Source: an uncultured Paracoccaceae bacterium (GTDB lineage: Bacteria; Pseudomonadota; Alphaproteobacteria; Rhodobacterales; Rhodobacteraceae). From it: a stretch of 64,000 bases of DNA. The notes beneath the pieces are model-generated. The model saw only the letters and a program-made list of their open reading frames with translations. It did no database searches and was not told where the DNA came from. The stretch spans positions 620,001 to 684,000 of the forward strand of contig CANLVD010000001.1 in the NCBI GenBank assembly GCA_947494445.1, written 5' to 3'. Positions 54,334 to 63,431 of the stretch are shown piece after piece. Each line of letters begins with the position of its first letter. Position 1 is the first letter of the stretch. The position numbers and the translations under genes were made by a program.

Positions 54334-54894
54334 ATGATGGATGCCGAGACAATCGAAGGGCCACTTTGGGTTTTTGCCTATGGCTCGCTGATCTGGAAGC
54401 CGGGTTTTGCGCCTGTGCAGACAGAAATTGCACGGCTTGCGGGGTTTCAGCGTTCGTTCTGCATGGATTCAGTGGTTTATCGCGGCACGCCGGAGACCCC
54501 GGGTCTGGTGCTGGCACTCGATCGGGCGCCGGGTCATTGCGAGGGGCTGGCCTACCGTGTGGCAGAAACCGAAGCCAGCCATGTTCTTGGATATCTGCGC
54601 GAGCGCGAATTGGTGTCGGCGGCCTATAAGGAGCATTGGCTGGATGTTGATCTGCGTGATGGTCCGTCGGTGCGGGCGGTCACTTACGTGATCGACCGGG
54701 ACCATTCGCAATATTGCGGGCAGATGAGCCTAGAGGAACAGGCCCTGCGGATCGCGCGCGCCCATGGTCAGGCCGGGCCGAATGATGAATACCTGCACAA
54801 CACCCGCAAGGCGCTGCGGGACTGGAACCTGCCGGATCCGCATCTTGATGATCTGGCCGAACGGGTTGTACAGATCACAGGACGCGGTGGCTGA
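54334..54894 (+). CDS. gamma-glutamylcyclotransferase, ChaC-like
   Basis: The 186-residue protein has the ChaC hallmark FAYGSLIWKPGF near the start, which forms the glycine-rich substrate loop, the segment GFQRSFCMDSVVYRGTPETPGL, and the later GQAGPNDEYLHNT with the conserved Glu. ChaC enzymes cleave glutathione to 5-oxoproline and Cys-Gly. The presence of gshB and a GST gene elsewhere in the window fits an active glutathione system. The start has two adjacent ATG codons (54334 and 54337). The stop abuts the convergent LysM gene. Confidence 0.92.
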   Translation: MMDAETIEGPLWVFAYGSLIWKPGFAPVQTEIARLAGFQRSFCMDSVVYRGTPETPGLVLALDRAPGHCEGLAYRVAETEASHVLGYLRERELVSAAYKEHWLDVDLRDGPSVRAVTYVIDRDHSQYCGQMSLEEQALRIARAHGQAGPNDEYLHNTRKALRDWNLPDPHLDDLAERVVQITGRGG

Positions 54895-56187
54895 TCACTC
54901 TGTCGACGACACTTCCACCGGGGCAGCGCCGAGCACCTCGGGGTCTTCCAGATGAGCATCCATGATGTCGAACCAGACCCCGTTTTCCGACAGAAGTTTC
55001 AGCCCCTCATTGACCAGTTGGATGTTCTCTTGCGCATTGACCGCAATCCGGGGCGCAATCGCATGGAAGGATGAAACAGCCGTCAGCGCATCAAGCACCA
55101 GAAGCGGGTTCTGCACTTCCATCGTCTTGACCGCGGCCCGGGCAACCGTGCCGTCCATGGAGGCAAAATCGACGGCCCCGCTGTCCAGCATCTCCAGACA
55201 TTCGCGGGCCGATACCGGGCGGATCAGGGTCATCCGGTCGGGCAGAAGGCCCATCTGGAAGAGATCATCTGTGGCATAGCCTGCGGGGCGACAGATCACG
55301 CCGGTGCCCAGTTCCTCTGCCGTGACAGCTTCGGAGCGGGGATTGTCGGCGCGGACATAAAATTCGCGGATGTGGGAGAAGATCGCGTCAGATGCAACAT
55401 AGTGATCGCACAGGGTTTCTTCAGAAGCGGTCAGGGTGTCCAGCGCGCAGTCGGGGTAGATCCAGGGAAAGCCGATGTCGAAGCCGCCGCGTGGCAGCAG
55501 GATGGTCAGATGGGCATCGCGGTCATTGACGAAGGCGATGTCCACCTCGGGCGCGTCATCGACCAGTGCGATTGCGCCGCTCAGGATCTCGGTGATCAGG
55601 CCGCCGTTCTTGAGGTCATCTCCGGCGAAGGGCGCGAAAGGCCCGCCGCTGAGCAGACGCAGGCTGGTAATCTTGGTCATCGGCTGGCCCAGCCGGGGCA
55701 GATCTTCCAACCCACCGGCTGCCAGTGTCATGACCGAGCCCGCCGGTTGGGCCAGTACGGATGCCGACATCTTGGGGGCCATGGCCGGGGTCTCAGCCGC
55801 GCCGCTGACCGGCTCTTCCGCGATGTCGATCAGGGTGGATTGGACGGCAGCAGGCTGGACCTGAGCGGCTGGTGTCTGGGGCGAGACCTGCGCCACGTCC
55901 ACCCCATCTGCATCTGCACGGAAGCAGGGCAGTGCCAGAACCATGCCGATGGTCAGCGTGTCGGGGTCAAAACCGATGCGATCCCGGTTGGCCGCATAGA
56001 TCGCCTCCATCCGGTCGGTGGTGCCGTAGTATTGCAGGGAAATCCGCGAGAGATGATCGCCTAGGGCCACCTTGTGGGTTCCGCAATTGTCCGCCTGAGC
56101 CAGAGCTGGGGGAGCGGTTCCGATCAGGGGTGCCGTTGTCGCCAGCGCGACAAGCGCGCATGCATTAACCAGTTTTCGTCCAAACAT
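54895..56187 (-). CDS. exported fusion of LysM and a solute-binding (SBP_bac_3-like) domain
   Basis: The 430-residue protein has a signal peptide cleaved after ALA near residue 30. A LysM domain (about 37-89: HKVALGDHLSRISLQYYG to IGMVLALPCF) binds peptidoglycan. After a Pro/Ala-rich linker (about 90-150) comes a domain like family-3 periplasmic solute-binding proteins (about 165-415), with DIGFPWIYPDC, ELGTGVICRPAGYATDDLF, RPVSARECLEMLDSGAVDFASMDGTVA. No transporter membrane or ATPase genes are close by. It may therefore be a wall-tethered sensor instead of a transport component; that is an inference. The gene is minus-strand, ending next to the ChaC-like gene. Confidence 0.85.
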   Translation of the reverse strand: MFGRKLVNACALVALATTAPLIGTAPPALAQADNCGTHKVALGDHLSRISLQYYGTTDRMEAIYAANRDRIGFDPDTLTIGMVLALPCFRADADGVDVAQVSPQTPAAQVQPAAVQSTLIDIAEEPVSGAAETPAMAPKMSASVLAQPAGSVMTLAAGGLEDLPRLGQPMTKITSLRLLSGGPFAPFAGDDLKNGGLITEILSGAIALVDDAPEVDIAFVNDRDAHLTILLPRGGFDIGFPWIYPDCALDTLTASEETLCDHYVASDAIFSHIREFYVRADNPRSEAVTAEELGTGVICRPAGYATDDLFQMGLLPDRMTLIRPVSARECLEMLDSGAVDFASMDGTVARAAVKTMEVQNPLLVLDALTAVSSFHAIAPRIAVNAQENIQLVNEGLKLLSENGVWFDIMDAHLEDPEVLGAAPVEVSSTE

Positions 56188-56274
56188 TCTTGGCTCCTCC
56201 TCGATTTGGAGAAGGAATACGGCAAGGAATGCTTACGAATCGTTAATGTAGAACGGCTGATCTTTGGCAGGTGA

Positions 56275-56742
56275 TCACGTTTGCGCAGGCGCCTCAACCG
56301 TCAGCATCATGCCGTCAGCGGCTGTAATCGTGACCAGACTGCCTTCGGGAACGACCCCGTCCGGACCTGTCGCGCGCCACTGCATGCCGTCGATTTCGAC
56401 CGTACCTTCCGATCCGGTGAAACTGATGACCTTGGCCCGGCGGCCCACCAGTTGGGTGGAGCGCTGGTTCAGCCCCGACACCGGCTCGCCCCCGTCGCCA
56501 AAGCGTGCCATCAGCGCACGGCCCACAAGGGTCAGGATGACCGAGAGCATGGCAAAGAGCGCCACCTGGATCTCTCCGGGCATGTCGGGCGCAAAGGGCA
56601 GGATCACCGCCATCAGCAATGCCGCGAGGCCTGGCCAGATCAGAAAGAACGAAAGTGTCACCATCTCGATCGCGCCAAGCGCAATCCCGAAAGCCACCCA
56701 CCACCAGGGTGAGAGGCCTTCCAGCATGTCGAAATAGGGCAT
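56275..56742 (-). CDS. NfeD-like membrane protein
   Basis: The 155-residue protein has three predicted helices (about 13-70, WWWVAFGIALGAIEMVTLSFFL and following) and a C-terminal OB-fold domain (QLVGRRAKVISFTGSEGTVEIDG), the layout of short NfeD proteins. These work with SPFH/stomatin-like proteins in membrane quality control, and the partner qmcA lies directly upstream on the same strand. The start is placed at the ATG 56740-56742, eight bases after GAGG; an ATG two codons earlier is almost touching the GAGG. Confidence 0.9.
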   Translation of the reverse strand: MPYFDMLEGLSPWWWVAFGIALGAIEMVTLSFFLIWPGLAALLMAVILPFAPDMPGEIQVALFAMLSVILTLVGRALMARFGDGGEPVSGLNQRSTQLVGRRAKVISFTGSEGTVEIDGMQWRATGPDGVVPEGSLVTITAADGMMLTVEAPAQT

Positions 56743-56752
56743 GTCCATGACC

Positions 56753-57673
56753 TCAGCCCTCCCCTTTGACGGCTTTCGTGAGGTCGGTGATCCCTGCAAT
56801 CGAACCGATCAGGCTGGCCGCTTCAAGCGGAACCATGATCGTTTTGGCATTGGGTGCAGAGGCCACATCGCGCAGCGCTTCGGTATATTTCTGGGCGACA
56901 AAGTAGTTGATCGCCTGCACATCACCGGTGGCAATCGCTTCCGAGACCATGCGGGTCGCGGTCGCTTCGGCTTCGGCAGACCGCTCGCGTGCCTCGGCAT
57001 CCAGAAAGGCAGCTTCCTTGCGGCCCTCAGCTTCGCGGATCTGACTTTCGCGCAGACCTTCGGCCTTGAGGATCGCGGACTGCTTCTGACCCTCGGCCAT
57101 CAGGATCTCGGCCCGGCGGTCACGTTCGGCCTTCATCTGGCGGCCCATCGCTTCCGTGATGTCCTTGGGAGGGGCGAGATCCTTGATCTCGACCCGCGTA
57201 ACCTTCACGCCCCAGGGATTGGAGGCCTGATCGATCACCGCCAGAAGACGGGAGTTGATGACATCGCGGTTCGACAGGCTTTCGTCCAGATCCATCGCGC
57301 CGATCACGGCACGAATGTTGGTCTGGCTGAGATTGGTCAGAGCGCGTTCAAGATTGCGAACTTCATATGCTGCCTGAGCGGCATCGACGACCTGATAGAA
57401 GGCAACCGCATCAGCCACCACCATGGCGTTGTCCTTGGTGATCACTTCTTGGCTGTCCACGTCCAGAACCGTTTCCATCATGTTTATCTTGGCCCCGACC
57501 TTGTCCATGATCGGCACCAGAAAACGCAGCCCGGGTTTCAATGTGCGGGTGTAGCGGCCAAATCTTTCAACGGTCCATTCCTCGCCCTGAGGCACGGATT
57601 TGACCGTCATGTAGACAAAGACGAGTGCGAAAACGAGAATTGCGATTGCAGGTGCGCCGAAGGCTTCTAGCAT
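56753..57673 (-). CDS. qmcA: SPFH/Band 7 (stomatin-like) protein, QmcA family
   Basis: The 306-residue protein has an N-terminal membrane anchor (about residues 5-22), the Band 7 domain (VPQGEEWTVERFGRYTRTLKPGLRFLVPIMD) and an Ala/Glu-rich coiled coil (AERDRRAEILMAEGQKQSAILKAEG), which drives oligomer formation as in stomatin. AAGGGA lies seven bases before the ATG. It is coupled with the NfeD-like gene. QmcA-NfeD pairs form membrane complexes that influence membrane-protein turnover. It diverges from the MotA/ExbB-like gene across 194 bases. Confidence 0.94.
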   Translation of the reverse strand: MLEAFGAPAIAILVFALVFVYMTVKSVPQGEEWTVERFGRYTRTLKPGLRFLVPIMDKVGAKINMMETVLDVDSQEVITKDNAMVVADAVAFYQVVDAAQAAYEVRNLERALTNLSQTNIRAVIGAMDLDESLSNRDVINSRLLAVIDQASNPWGVKVTRVEIKDLAPPKDITEAMGRQMKAERDRRAEILMAEGQKQSAILKAEGLRESQIREAEGRKEAAFLDAEARERSAEAEATATRMVSEAIATGDVQAINYFVAQKYTEALRDVASAPNAKTIMVPLEAASLIGSIAGITDLTKAVKGEG

Positions 57674-57800
57674 ATATCTGTCCCTTTTTGTTTACGTTGT
57701 TAAAATATGTGGGTAGTAACCAGTGAAATTTCAATGACTTGGCCCTTAAGAGGTTAAGATGTGCCAAAAAACAACACGTCGCGGCAATGCAACCACAGGC

Positions 57801-57830
57801 TTGGCAAATGCCGCGCGTCTTGCGTATTGT
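57801..57830 (+). promoter_or_regulatory. candidate sigma-70 promoter for the MotA/MotB-like pair
   Basis: TTGGCA (57801-57806), an 18-base spacer and TATTGT (57825-57830) resemble a housekeeping promoter. Transcription would start about 30 bases before the ATG at 57868. Confidence 0.4.
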
Positions 57831-57867
57831 GGGGCCAATAAAACAAGGCTTGAGGACGAGTAGCCCC

Positions 57868-59058
57868 ATGATTGTGGATCGCGAGAAAGAGCCGCAGTTC
57901 TCCCAACCTATCCGCCAGATTTTGGTGATGGTGATCATTCTTGCGCTGGTCGGCGTTGGTGTGTTTTTCGCCTATCCCACGATCTCGCCGATCTTTCTGG
58001 CTTCACCCTATCTGAACGGGGTGATCGTCGCGGTCTTCGTGTTCGGGGTTTTGTCGTGCTTCTGGCAGGTGCTGACGCTGATCTCGTCGGTCAGCTGGAT
58101 CGAAGGCTTTGCGCTGGACAGGCCGGGGCATGAGTTCACATCCTCGCCCGGTCTTCTGGCGTCGCTTGCCGCCCTGCTGAAATCGAAATCGGCGCGCAAG
58201 GCGCTGACCTCAACCTCGACCCGGTCGATCCTGGATTCGGTCGCCACCCGGCTGGATGAGGCGCGGGACATCACGCGCTACATCATCAACCTGCTGATTT
58301 TCCTTGGCCTTCTGGGCACCTTCTATGGTCTTGCCACCACAGTTCCGGCTGTTGTGGACACCATTCGCTCGCTCGCCCCTCAGGAGGGTGTGGGCGCGAT
58401 GGAGGTGTTTGACAACCTGATGACCGGTCTGGAAGAGCAGTTGGGCGGCATGGGCACGGCCTTTGCATCGTCGTTGCTGGGGCTTGCGGGCTCGCTGGTG
58501 GTCGGTCTGCTGGAGCTTTTTGCGGGGCACGGGCAGAACCGGTTCTACCGGGAGCTTGAGGAATGGCTGTCCTCGATCACGCGGATCGGGATCGTCAGCT
58601 CGGAATCTGAAGGCGAGGGCGGATCCTCGCTGGTTGCCGGCATGATGGAACAGACCGGAATGCAGATCGAGGACCTCAAGGAAATCGTGATGCGCGGCGA
58701 AGAACGCCGGATCGACACGGAAACCAAGATCGGCCAGTTAACCGATGCCATCGGCGCCATGACCGGGCGGATCGGCGCAGGCGGCGTGGCGGCAGGGGCC
58801 ACCGTCAGTTCAGCCGATCCCGCATCGATGGACCGGTTGGCCCGGGCACAGGAACGACTTGCCGAGGCGCTGGAAGCGCAGGAAGACAGCGGATCGGTGC
58901 TGGATGGCGAGGCCCGTACGCGACTGCGCAACATCGATGTGCAGCTTGTGCGCGTGCTGGAAGAGATGTCGGCAGGGCGACAGGACAGCATGGCGGAGCT
59001 GCGCCATGACCTGCATGGCCTGACCGAGGCGATCCGCGTATTGGCCGAGCGGCGCTGA
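57868..59058 (+). CDS. MotA/TolQ/ExbB-like proton-channel protein with C-terminal coiled coil
   Basis: The 396-residue protein has four predicted membrane helices (about 17-36, 51-72, 138-160, 198-219). Helices 3 and 4 carry the MotA/ExbB signature: IINLLIFLGLLGTFYGLATTVP and EEQLGGMGTAFASSLLGLAGSLVV. The C-terminal 170 residues are cytoplasmic and charged with coiled-coil character (MDRLARAQERLAEALEAQED). No flagellar or TonB genes are close. It is four bases upstream of the MotB/OmpA-like gene, which supplies the plug partner, so the two very likely form one ion-driven complex. The ATG at 57868 follows GAGGACGAG; a longer reading lacks support. Confidence 0.88.
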   Translation: MIVDREKEPQFSQPIRQILVMVIILALVGVGVFFAYPTISPIFLASPYLNGVIVAVFVFGVLSCFWQVLTLISSVSWIEGFALDRPGHEFTSSPGLLASLAALLKSKSARKALTSTSTRSILDSVATRLDEARDITRYIINLLIFLGLLGTFYGLATTVPAVVDTIRSLAPQEGVGAMEVFDNLMTGLEEQLGGMGTAFASSLLGLAGSLVVGLLELFAGHGQNRFYRELEEWLSSITRIGIVSSESEGEGGSSLVAGMMEQTGMQIEDLKEIVMRGEERRIDTETKIGQLTDAIGAMTGRIGAGGVAAGATVSSADPASMDRLARAQERLAEALEAQEDSGSVLDGEARTRLRNIDVQLVRVLEEMSAGRQDSMAELRHDLHGLTEAIRVLAERR

Positions 59059-59062
59059 CGCG

Positions 59063-60832
59063 ATGGCACTGGCACGACGCTCTGGCAGACGGTTCGAGGC
59101 CAACATCTGGCCCGGCTTTGTCGATGCCATGACAGCGCTTCTGCTGGTGCTGTTTTTCGTGCTCACCATCTTCATGATCGTCCAGTTCGTGTTGCGCGAT
59201 ACGATTACCCAGCAGGATGACCGGCTGGATGACTTTTCCAATCAGATCGCTGATCTGGCGCAGGCTTTGGGACTTGAACAGCAAAGCAATTTCGAGTTGG
59301 AAAACGAGCTTGGCGCGGTCAACCAGTCGCTTGATACGGCCGAAGATCAGGTCGCCCGTCAGACCAGTCTGATCGCGACGCTGAGCGCGGAGCGGGACAG
59401 TCTGAACGCTGAGGCTGCGGCAGCGGCAGCCCGGATTTCGAATTTCGAGGAACAGGTAGCCGGTCTTCTGGCGCGCAACCGTGATCTTGATGCGTCGCTC
59501 GTGGCGGCACGCGGTCGGGCCGAGGAACTGGACACTGAACTGGCTTCGGCCACGGCTCAGGCTGATGCAGCAGAGCGCGATCTGAGTGCTGCACGCGCCT
59601 CCATCGCGGCATTGGAAGACGCCAACAGCCGCGAGATCTCGGCCAAGGAAGCGCTGCAACTGGCTCTTGCACAGGCGCGCGACGAGGTTGACGAGGGTAC
59701 GGAAGCCGCGCGTCTGGCCGCAGCACAGCGCGAGGCCATGGAGGCGTTGCTGGCAGATCTGCGCGCACAGGCCGAGCAGGATGCGGCAGAACTGGCAGAG
59801 AACGAAACGGCTTTGGCCGAACAGCAAGCCGCACTGACGGAGGCGGAACGTGCTCAAGCGCTGGATGCAGCGGCGGCGGCGGCTCTGCGCAGACGTCTGG
59901 CGGAAAGCTCGGAAGAACTGACCGCAATGACGCTGAACCTTGAGGCCGAGCGCAAGAAGGCTGAGGATACGCTCACTCTTCTGGCGTCGGCCCGCGCGGC
60001 ACGTGCAGCGCTTGAGGCCGAGAAAGAGGCATTGAGTGCCGAGGTCGCGGCCAATCTCAGCGACACGGAACGCGATCGCGCACTGCTCGCGCTCGCGCAA
60101 CAGGAACTGAGCGACGAGCAGCAGCTGTCGCTGGAAAACCAGCGCCGGGTTGCACTGCTGAACCAGCAGACAGAGGCGCTGCGCAATCAGTTGAACGCCC
60201 TGCAGGGACTTCTGGATGAGGCCAAGGCCAAGGATGACGCGGCGCAGGTGCAGATGAGCCTTCTGGGTCAGAACCTGAACACTGCACTGGCCCGAGCCGC
60301 TGCCGAGCAGAAGAAGCGCGCCGAATTGGAAGAGGCCGAGCGCAAGCGGCTTGAAGTCGAAGCGCAGGATCTGGCCAGCTACCGGTCGGAGTTTTTCGGT
60401 CGGGTGCGGGAGATCATCGCCGGGCGTGAGGGCATTCAAGTCGTTGGCGACCGCTTTGTCTTCTCATCAGAGGTTCTGTTCGGACGCGGTTCCGCCACGC
60501 TGGGGTCCGGCGGGCGGGCGCAATTGGCTGATGTGGCTTCGGTCATTCGTGAGATTGCACCGGAAATCCCGCCCGAGATTGACTGGGTGCTCAGGGTGGA
60601 TGGGCATACCGACAACATTCCGCTGTCAGGTGGCGGGTCATTTGCGGACAACTGGGAACTGAGCCAGGCGCGAGCCCTGTCGGTTGTGCGCTACCTGATT
60701 GCCAATGAGAACATCCCGGCAGACAGGCTGGCGGCCAATGGATTTGGCGAGTTCCAGCCCATTGACACTGGCACCACGCCGGACGCACTGGCGCGGAACC
60801 GGCGGATCGAGTTGAAGTTTACCGAGAAATAG
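59063..60832 (+). CDS. MotB/OmpA-like protein with a very long periplasmic coiled coil
   Basis: The 589-residue protein starts with a single membrane helix preceded by the motif WPGFVDAMTALLLVLFFVLT, in which Asp21 is placed like the proton-binding Asp of MotB. A coiled coil of roughly 400 residues follows (about 47-445), extremely rich in Ala, Glu, Leu and Arg. The last 140 residues are an OmpA/MotB peptidoglycan-binding domain (HTDNIPLSGGGSFADNWELSQARALS and RNRRIELKF). A canonical MotB is about half as long and has no such coil. It is partner to the preceding gene and ends at a bidirectional terminator (60844-60879). Confidence 0.9.
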   Translation: MALARRSGRRFEANIWPGFVDAMTALLLVLFFVLTIFMIVQFVLRDTITQQDDRLDDFSNQIADLAQALGLEQQSNFELENELGAVNQSLDTAEDQVARQTSLIATLSAERDSLNAEAAAAAARISNFEEQVAGLLARNRDLDASLVAARGRAEELDTELASATAQADAAERDLSAARASIAALEDANSREISAKEALQLALAQARDEVDEGTEAARLAAAQREAMEALLADLRAQAEQDAAELAENETALAEQQAALTEAERAQALDAAAAAALRRRLAESSEELTAMTLNLEAERKKAEDTLTLLASARAARAALEAEKEALSAEVAANLSDTERDRALLALAQQELSDEQQLSLENQRRVALLNQQTEALRNQLNALQGLLDEAKAKDDAAQVQMSLLGQNLNTALARAAAEQKKRAELEEAERKRLEVEAQDLASYRSEFFGRVREIIAGREGIQVVGDRFVFSSEVLFGRGSATLGSGGRAQLADVASVIREIAPEIPPEIDWVLRVDGHTDNIPLSGGGSFADNWELSQARALSVVRYLIANENIPADRLAANGFGEFQPIDTGTTPDALARNRRIELKFTEK

Positions 60833-60843
60833 GTGTGACCATC

Positions 60844-60879
60844 AAAAAACCCCGGTGAGCGGATCACCGGGGTTTTTCT
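60844..60879. terminator. bidirectional rho-independent terminator
   Basis: CCCCGGTGA (60850-60858), loop GCGGA, TCACCGGGG (60864-60872), flanked by six A on one side and five T on the other. It can serve both the OmpA-like gene on the plus strand and clpA on the minus strand. Confidence 0.93.
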
Positions 60880-60884
60880 TTGGT

Positions 60885-63203
60885 TTATTCTGCCGTCAGA
60901 AGAGGAGGCTTGCGTGAGGTGATCCTCGGCGCGCCTGCCTCTTCGATCTTGAGCACAAGCGCACCATCCTTGACGCCGACCTGAACAGTGCCGCCTTTGG
61001 ACAGCTTGCCAAAGAGCAGCTCTTCGGCGAGCGGCTTCTTGATGTGCTCCTGTATCACGCGGCCCAGTGGGCGCGCGCCCATCTTCTCGTCATAGCCACG
61101 CTCGGCCAGCCATTCGGCTGCAGGGCGAGTCAGTTCGATGTGGACGTTACGGTCGATCAATTGCGCCTCAAGCTGGAGCACGAACTTCTCGACCACCTGC
61201 AGGATCACCTCCTTGGGCAGTGCGCCGAAGGAAATGACTGCATCCAGACGGTTGCGGAATTCCGGCGTGAATTGGCGCTCGATCGCGGCAGTATCCTCGC
61301 CATCGCGACTGGAGCGGCCGAAGCCCATGGCATTCTTGGCAAGCTCGGACGCACCGGCATTCGAGGTCATGATCAGGACCACATTGCGGAAATCCACCGT
61401 GCGGCCGTTGTGATCAGTCAGCTTGCCGTGATCCATCACCTGCAACAGGATGTTGTAGACGTCCGGATGCGCCTTCTCGATCTCGTCGAGCAGCAGGACG
61501 CAATGCGGATGCTGATCGACGCCATCGGTCAGAAGACCGCCCTGATCGAACCCGACATAGCCCGGAGGCGCGCCGATCAGACGAGAGACGGCGTGCTTTT
61601 CCATGTATTCGGACATATCAAACCGCAGCAGTTCCACGCCCAGCGTATCGGCCAGTTGTTTGGCCACTTCGGTTTTGCCGACGCCTGTGGGGCCAGCAAA
61701 CAGATAGTTGCCGATGGGCTTTTCAGGCTCGCGCAAACCGGCGCGGCTGAGCTTGATCGCCGAAGACAGCGCAACAATGGCGTCGTCCTGCCCGAAGACC
61801 ACCCGCTTGAGGCTGTCTTCGAGATCTTTCAGCACCTCGGCATCATCCTTGGAGACGTTTTTGGGCGGGATGCGAGCGATCTTGGCCACAACCGCTTCGA
61901 TGTCTTTCGCGCCGATGGTCTTGCGCCGCTTGCTTTCCGGCAACAGCATCTGTGCCGCACCGGCCTCATCAATCACGTCGATGGCCTTGTCCGGCAGCTT
62001 GCGGTCGTGGATGTAGCGTGCCGACAGATCGACGGCGGATTTGATCGCCTCATGGGTGTAGCGGATTTCGTGGTGGTCCTCAAAATAAGGCTTGAGGCCT
62101 TTAAGGATCTTCACGGCATCATCCACAGTCGGTTCGTTCACGTCGATCTTCTGGAACCGGCGGCTGAGTGCGCGGTCCTTCTCGAAGTGTTGACGGAATT
62201 CCTTGTAGGTCGTGGATCCCATGCAGCGCAGTTTGCCGCCCTGCAAGGCAGGCTTCAGCAGGTTGGAGGCATCCATCGCACCGCCTGACGTGGCGCCGGC
62301 GCCGATCACGGTGTGAATTTCATCGATGAAGAGAACCGCGTCGGGATGATCCTCAAGCTCTTTCATGACGGCTTTCAGCCGTTCTTCGAAATCGCCGCGA
62401 TAGCGCGTACCGGCCAGCAGCGCGCCCATGTCGAGTGAGAAGATAGTAGTGTTCTCCAGAACGGCAGGTGTCTCACCATCAACGATCTTGCGGGCCAGAC
62501 CCTCGGCAATGGCGGTTTTGCCGACACCGGGATCACCGACCAGCAGAGGGTTGTTCTTGCGACGGCGGCAGAGGACCTGAATGCAGCGCTCGACCTCTGA
62601 GTCGCGCCCGATCAGCGGATCGACATTGCCCTCGCGCGATTTGGCGTTCAGATCGACGCAATATTTCTCAAGCGCTGTTTCTTCGCTTTCCTTGGCAGGC
62701 TCAGCCCCTTCGCTGGAGACGTCTTCAGCGCCTTGAATGGGGCGCGCCTCGCCAAAGGAGGGATCCTTGGCCACACCATGCGAGATGTAGTTCACCGCGT
62801 CATAGCGGGTCATGTCCTGCTCCTGCAGGAAGTAGGCAGCATGGCTTTCACGCTCTGCAAAGATGGCAACCAGAACATTTGCGCCGGTCACCTCGGTGCG
62901 TCCGGAACTTTGCACATGGATTGCTGCCCGCTGGATCACCCGCTGGAACCCGGTGGTTGGCGCAGCCTCGGATCCGTCGATGTCCGACACCAGACTGTCC
63001 AGTTCCTCATCCAGAAACTTGGTCAGTTTTGTGCGCAGCTCGCCCAGATCGACCGAGCAGGCGTTCATCACCCGTGCGGCGTCAGGCTCGTCCAAGAGGG
63101 CAAGCAGAAGGTGTTCAAGCGTGGCAAGCTCGTGCTTGCGCTCATTTGCCAGACCAAGCGCGGAGTGAATTGCGGTTTCCAGCGTGCTTGAAAAAGATGG
63201 CAT
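60885..63203 (-). CDS. clpA: ATP-dependent Clp protease ATP-binding subunit ClpA
   Basis: ClpA unfolds substrates, including those delivered by ClpS, for ClpP. The 772-residue protein has the N-terminal Clp_N domain (about 1-145), AAA+ module 1 with P-loop GDPGVGKT (223-230) and [13 protein letters not shown], and module 2 with [13 protein letters not shown] and [15 protein letters not shown]. The VGF-like tripeptide loop LTDGVDQHP and the absence of a ClpB-type middle coil mark ClpA. AAGGA is seven bases before the ATG at 63201-63203; a longer in-frame reading includes an untranslated leader. A sigma-32-like promoter lies about 75 bases upstream. ClpS is not adjacent. Confidence 0.97.
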   Translation of the reverse strand: MPSFSSTLETAIHSALGLANERKHELATLEHLLLALLDEPDAARVMNACSVDLGELRTKLTKFLDEELDSLVSDIDGSEAAPTTGFQRVIQRAAIHVQSSGRTEVTGANVLVAIFAERESHAAYFLQEQDMTRYDAVNYISHGVAKDPSFGEARPIQGAEDVSSEGAEPAKESEETALEKYCVDLNAKSREGNVDPLIGRDSEVERCIQVLCRRRKNNPLLVGDPGVGKTAIAEGLARKIVDGETPAVLENTTIFSLDMGALLAGTRYRGDFEERLKAVMKELEDHPDAVLFIDEIHTVIGAGATSGGAMDASNLLKPALQGGKLRCMGSTTYKEFRQHFEKDRALSRRFQKIDVNEPTVDDAVKILKGLKPYFEDHHEIRYTHEAIKSAVDLSARYIHDRKLPDKAIDVIDEAGAAQMLLPESKRRKTIGAKDIEAVVAKIARIPPKNVSKDDAEVLKDLEDSLKRVVFGQDDAIVALSSAIKLSRAGLREPEKPIGNYLFAGPTGVGKTEVAKQLADTLGVELLRFDMSEYMEKHAVSRLIGAPPGYVGFDQGGLLTDGVDQHPHCVLLLDEIEKAHPDVYNILLQVMDHGKLTDHNGRTVDFRNVVLIMTSNAGASELAKNAMGFGRSSRDGEDTAAIERQFTPEFRNRLDAVISFGALPKEVILQVVEKFVLQLEAQLIDRNVHIELTRPAAEWLAERGYDEKMGARPLGRVIQEHIKKPLAEELLFGKLSKGGTVQVGVKDGALVLKIEEAGAPRITSRKPPLLTAE

Positions 63204-63278
63204 GTCTGCGTCCTTATCCATATCGACATATACAGGATGGTACATGTCTCTCGTGTCTCTATGAGACCTTAATCTATA

Positions 63279-63306
63279 ATTTCGGGTTATTTGCGGCGGC
63301 TTCAAG
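63279..63306 (-). promoter_or_regulatory. candidate RpoH (sigma-32) promoter for clpA
   Basis: On the minus strand CTTGAAG (63306-63300) is followed after 13 bases by CCCGAAAT (63286-63279), close to the heat-shock form CTTGAAA, 11-16 bases, CCCATNT. A leader of about 70 bases would follow. Confidence 0.5.
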
Positions 63307-63388
63307 GGCAAACTTGTGAGAAGTTTTGCATCCTGCCCAAAGAGTGATCAGAAATGAACCGATCTCGACGTCCGATTATGGACGGGGA

Positions 63389-63431
63389 ACGCCGAAAACG
63401 CGTTCGAAAACCGGCAAAAATACCGGTTCAG
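63389..63431 (-). terminator. paired hairpins at the end of the Alph_Pro_TM gene
   Basis: AACCGG and CCGGTT around a short loop (about 63412-63429) overlap the stop codon and are followed on the minus strand by TTTTCG. A second perfect stem, GAACGC/GCGTTC (about 63389-63407), comes next. Together they form a plausible end of transcription. Confidence 0.5.

Noticed and set aside
58805-60439. Open frame of 544 residues on the minus strand
   Set aside because: It is the antisense shadow of the Ala/Glu-rich coiled coil of the MotB/OmpA-like gene; composition (Cys, Leu, Gln, Arg) mirrors that coil and no start signal or domain is present.
57868-60832. Zorya anti-phage system (ZorA and ZorB)
   Set aside because: The pair resembles ZorAB in fold, but ZorC, ZorD or ZorE are not next to it; neighbours are housekeeping genes on the other strand. 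A new motor role is kept as a finding instead.
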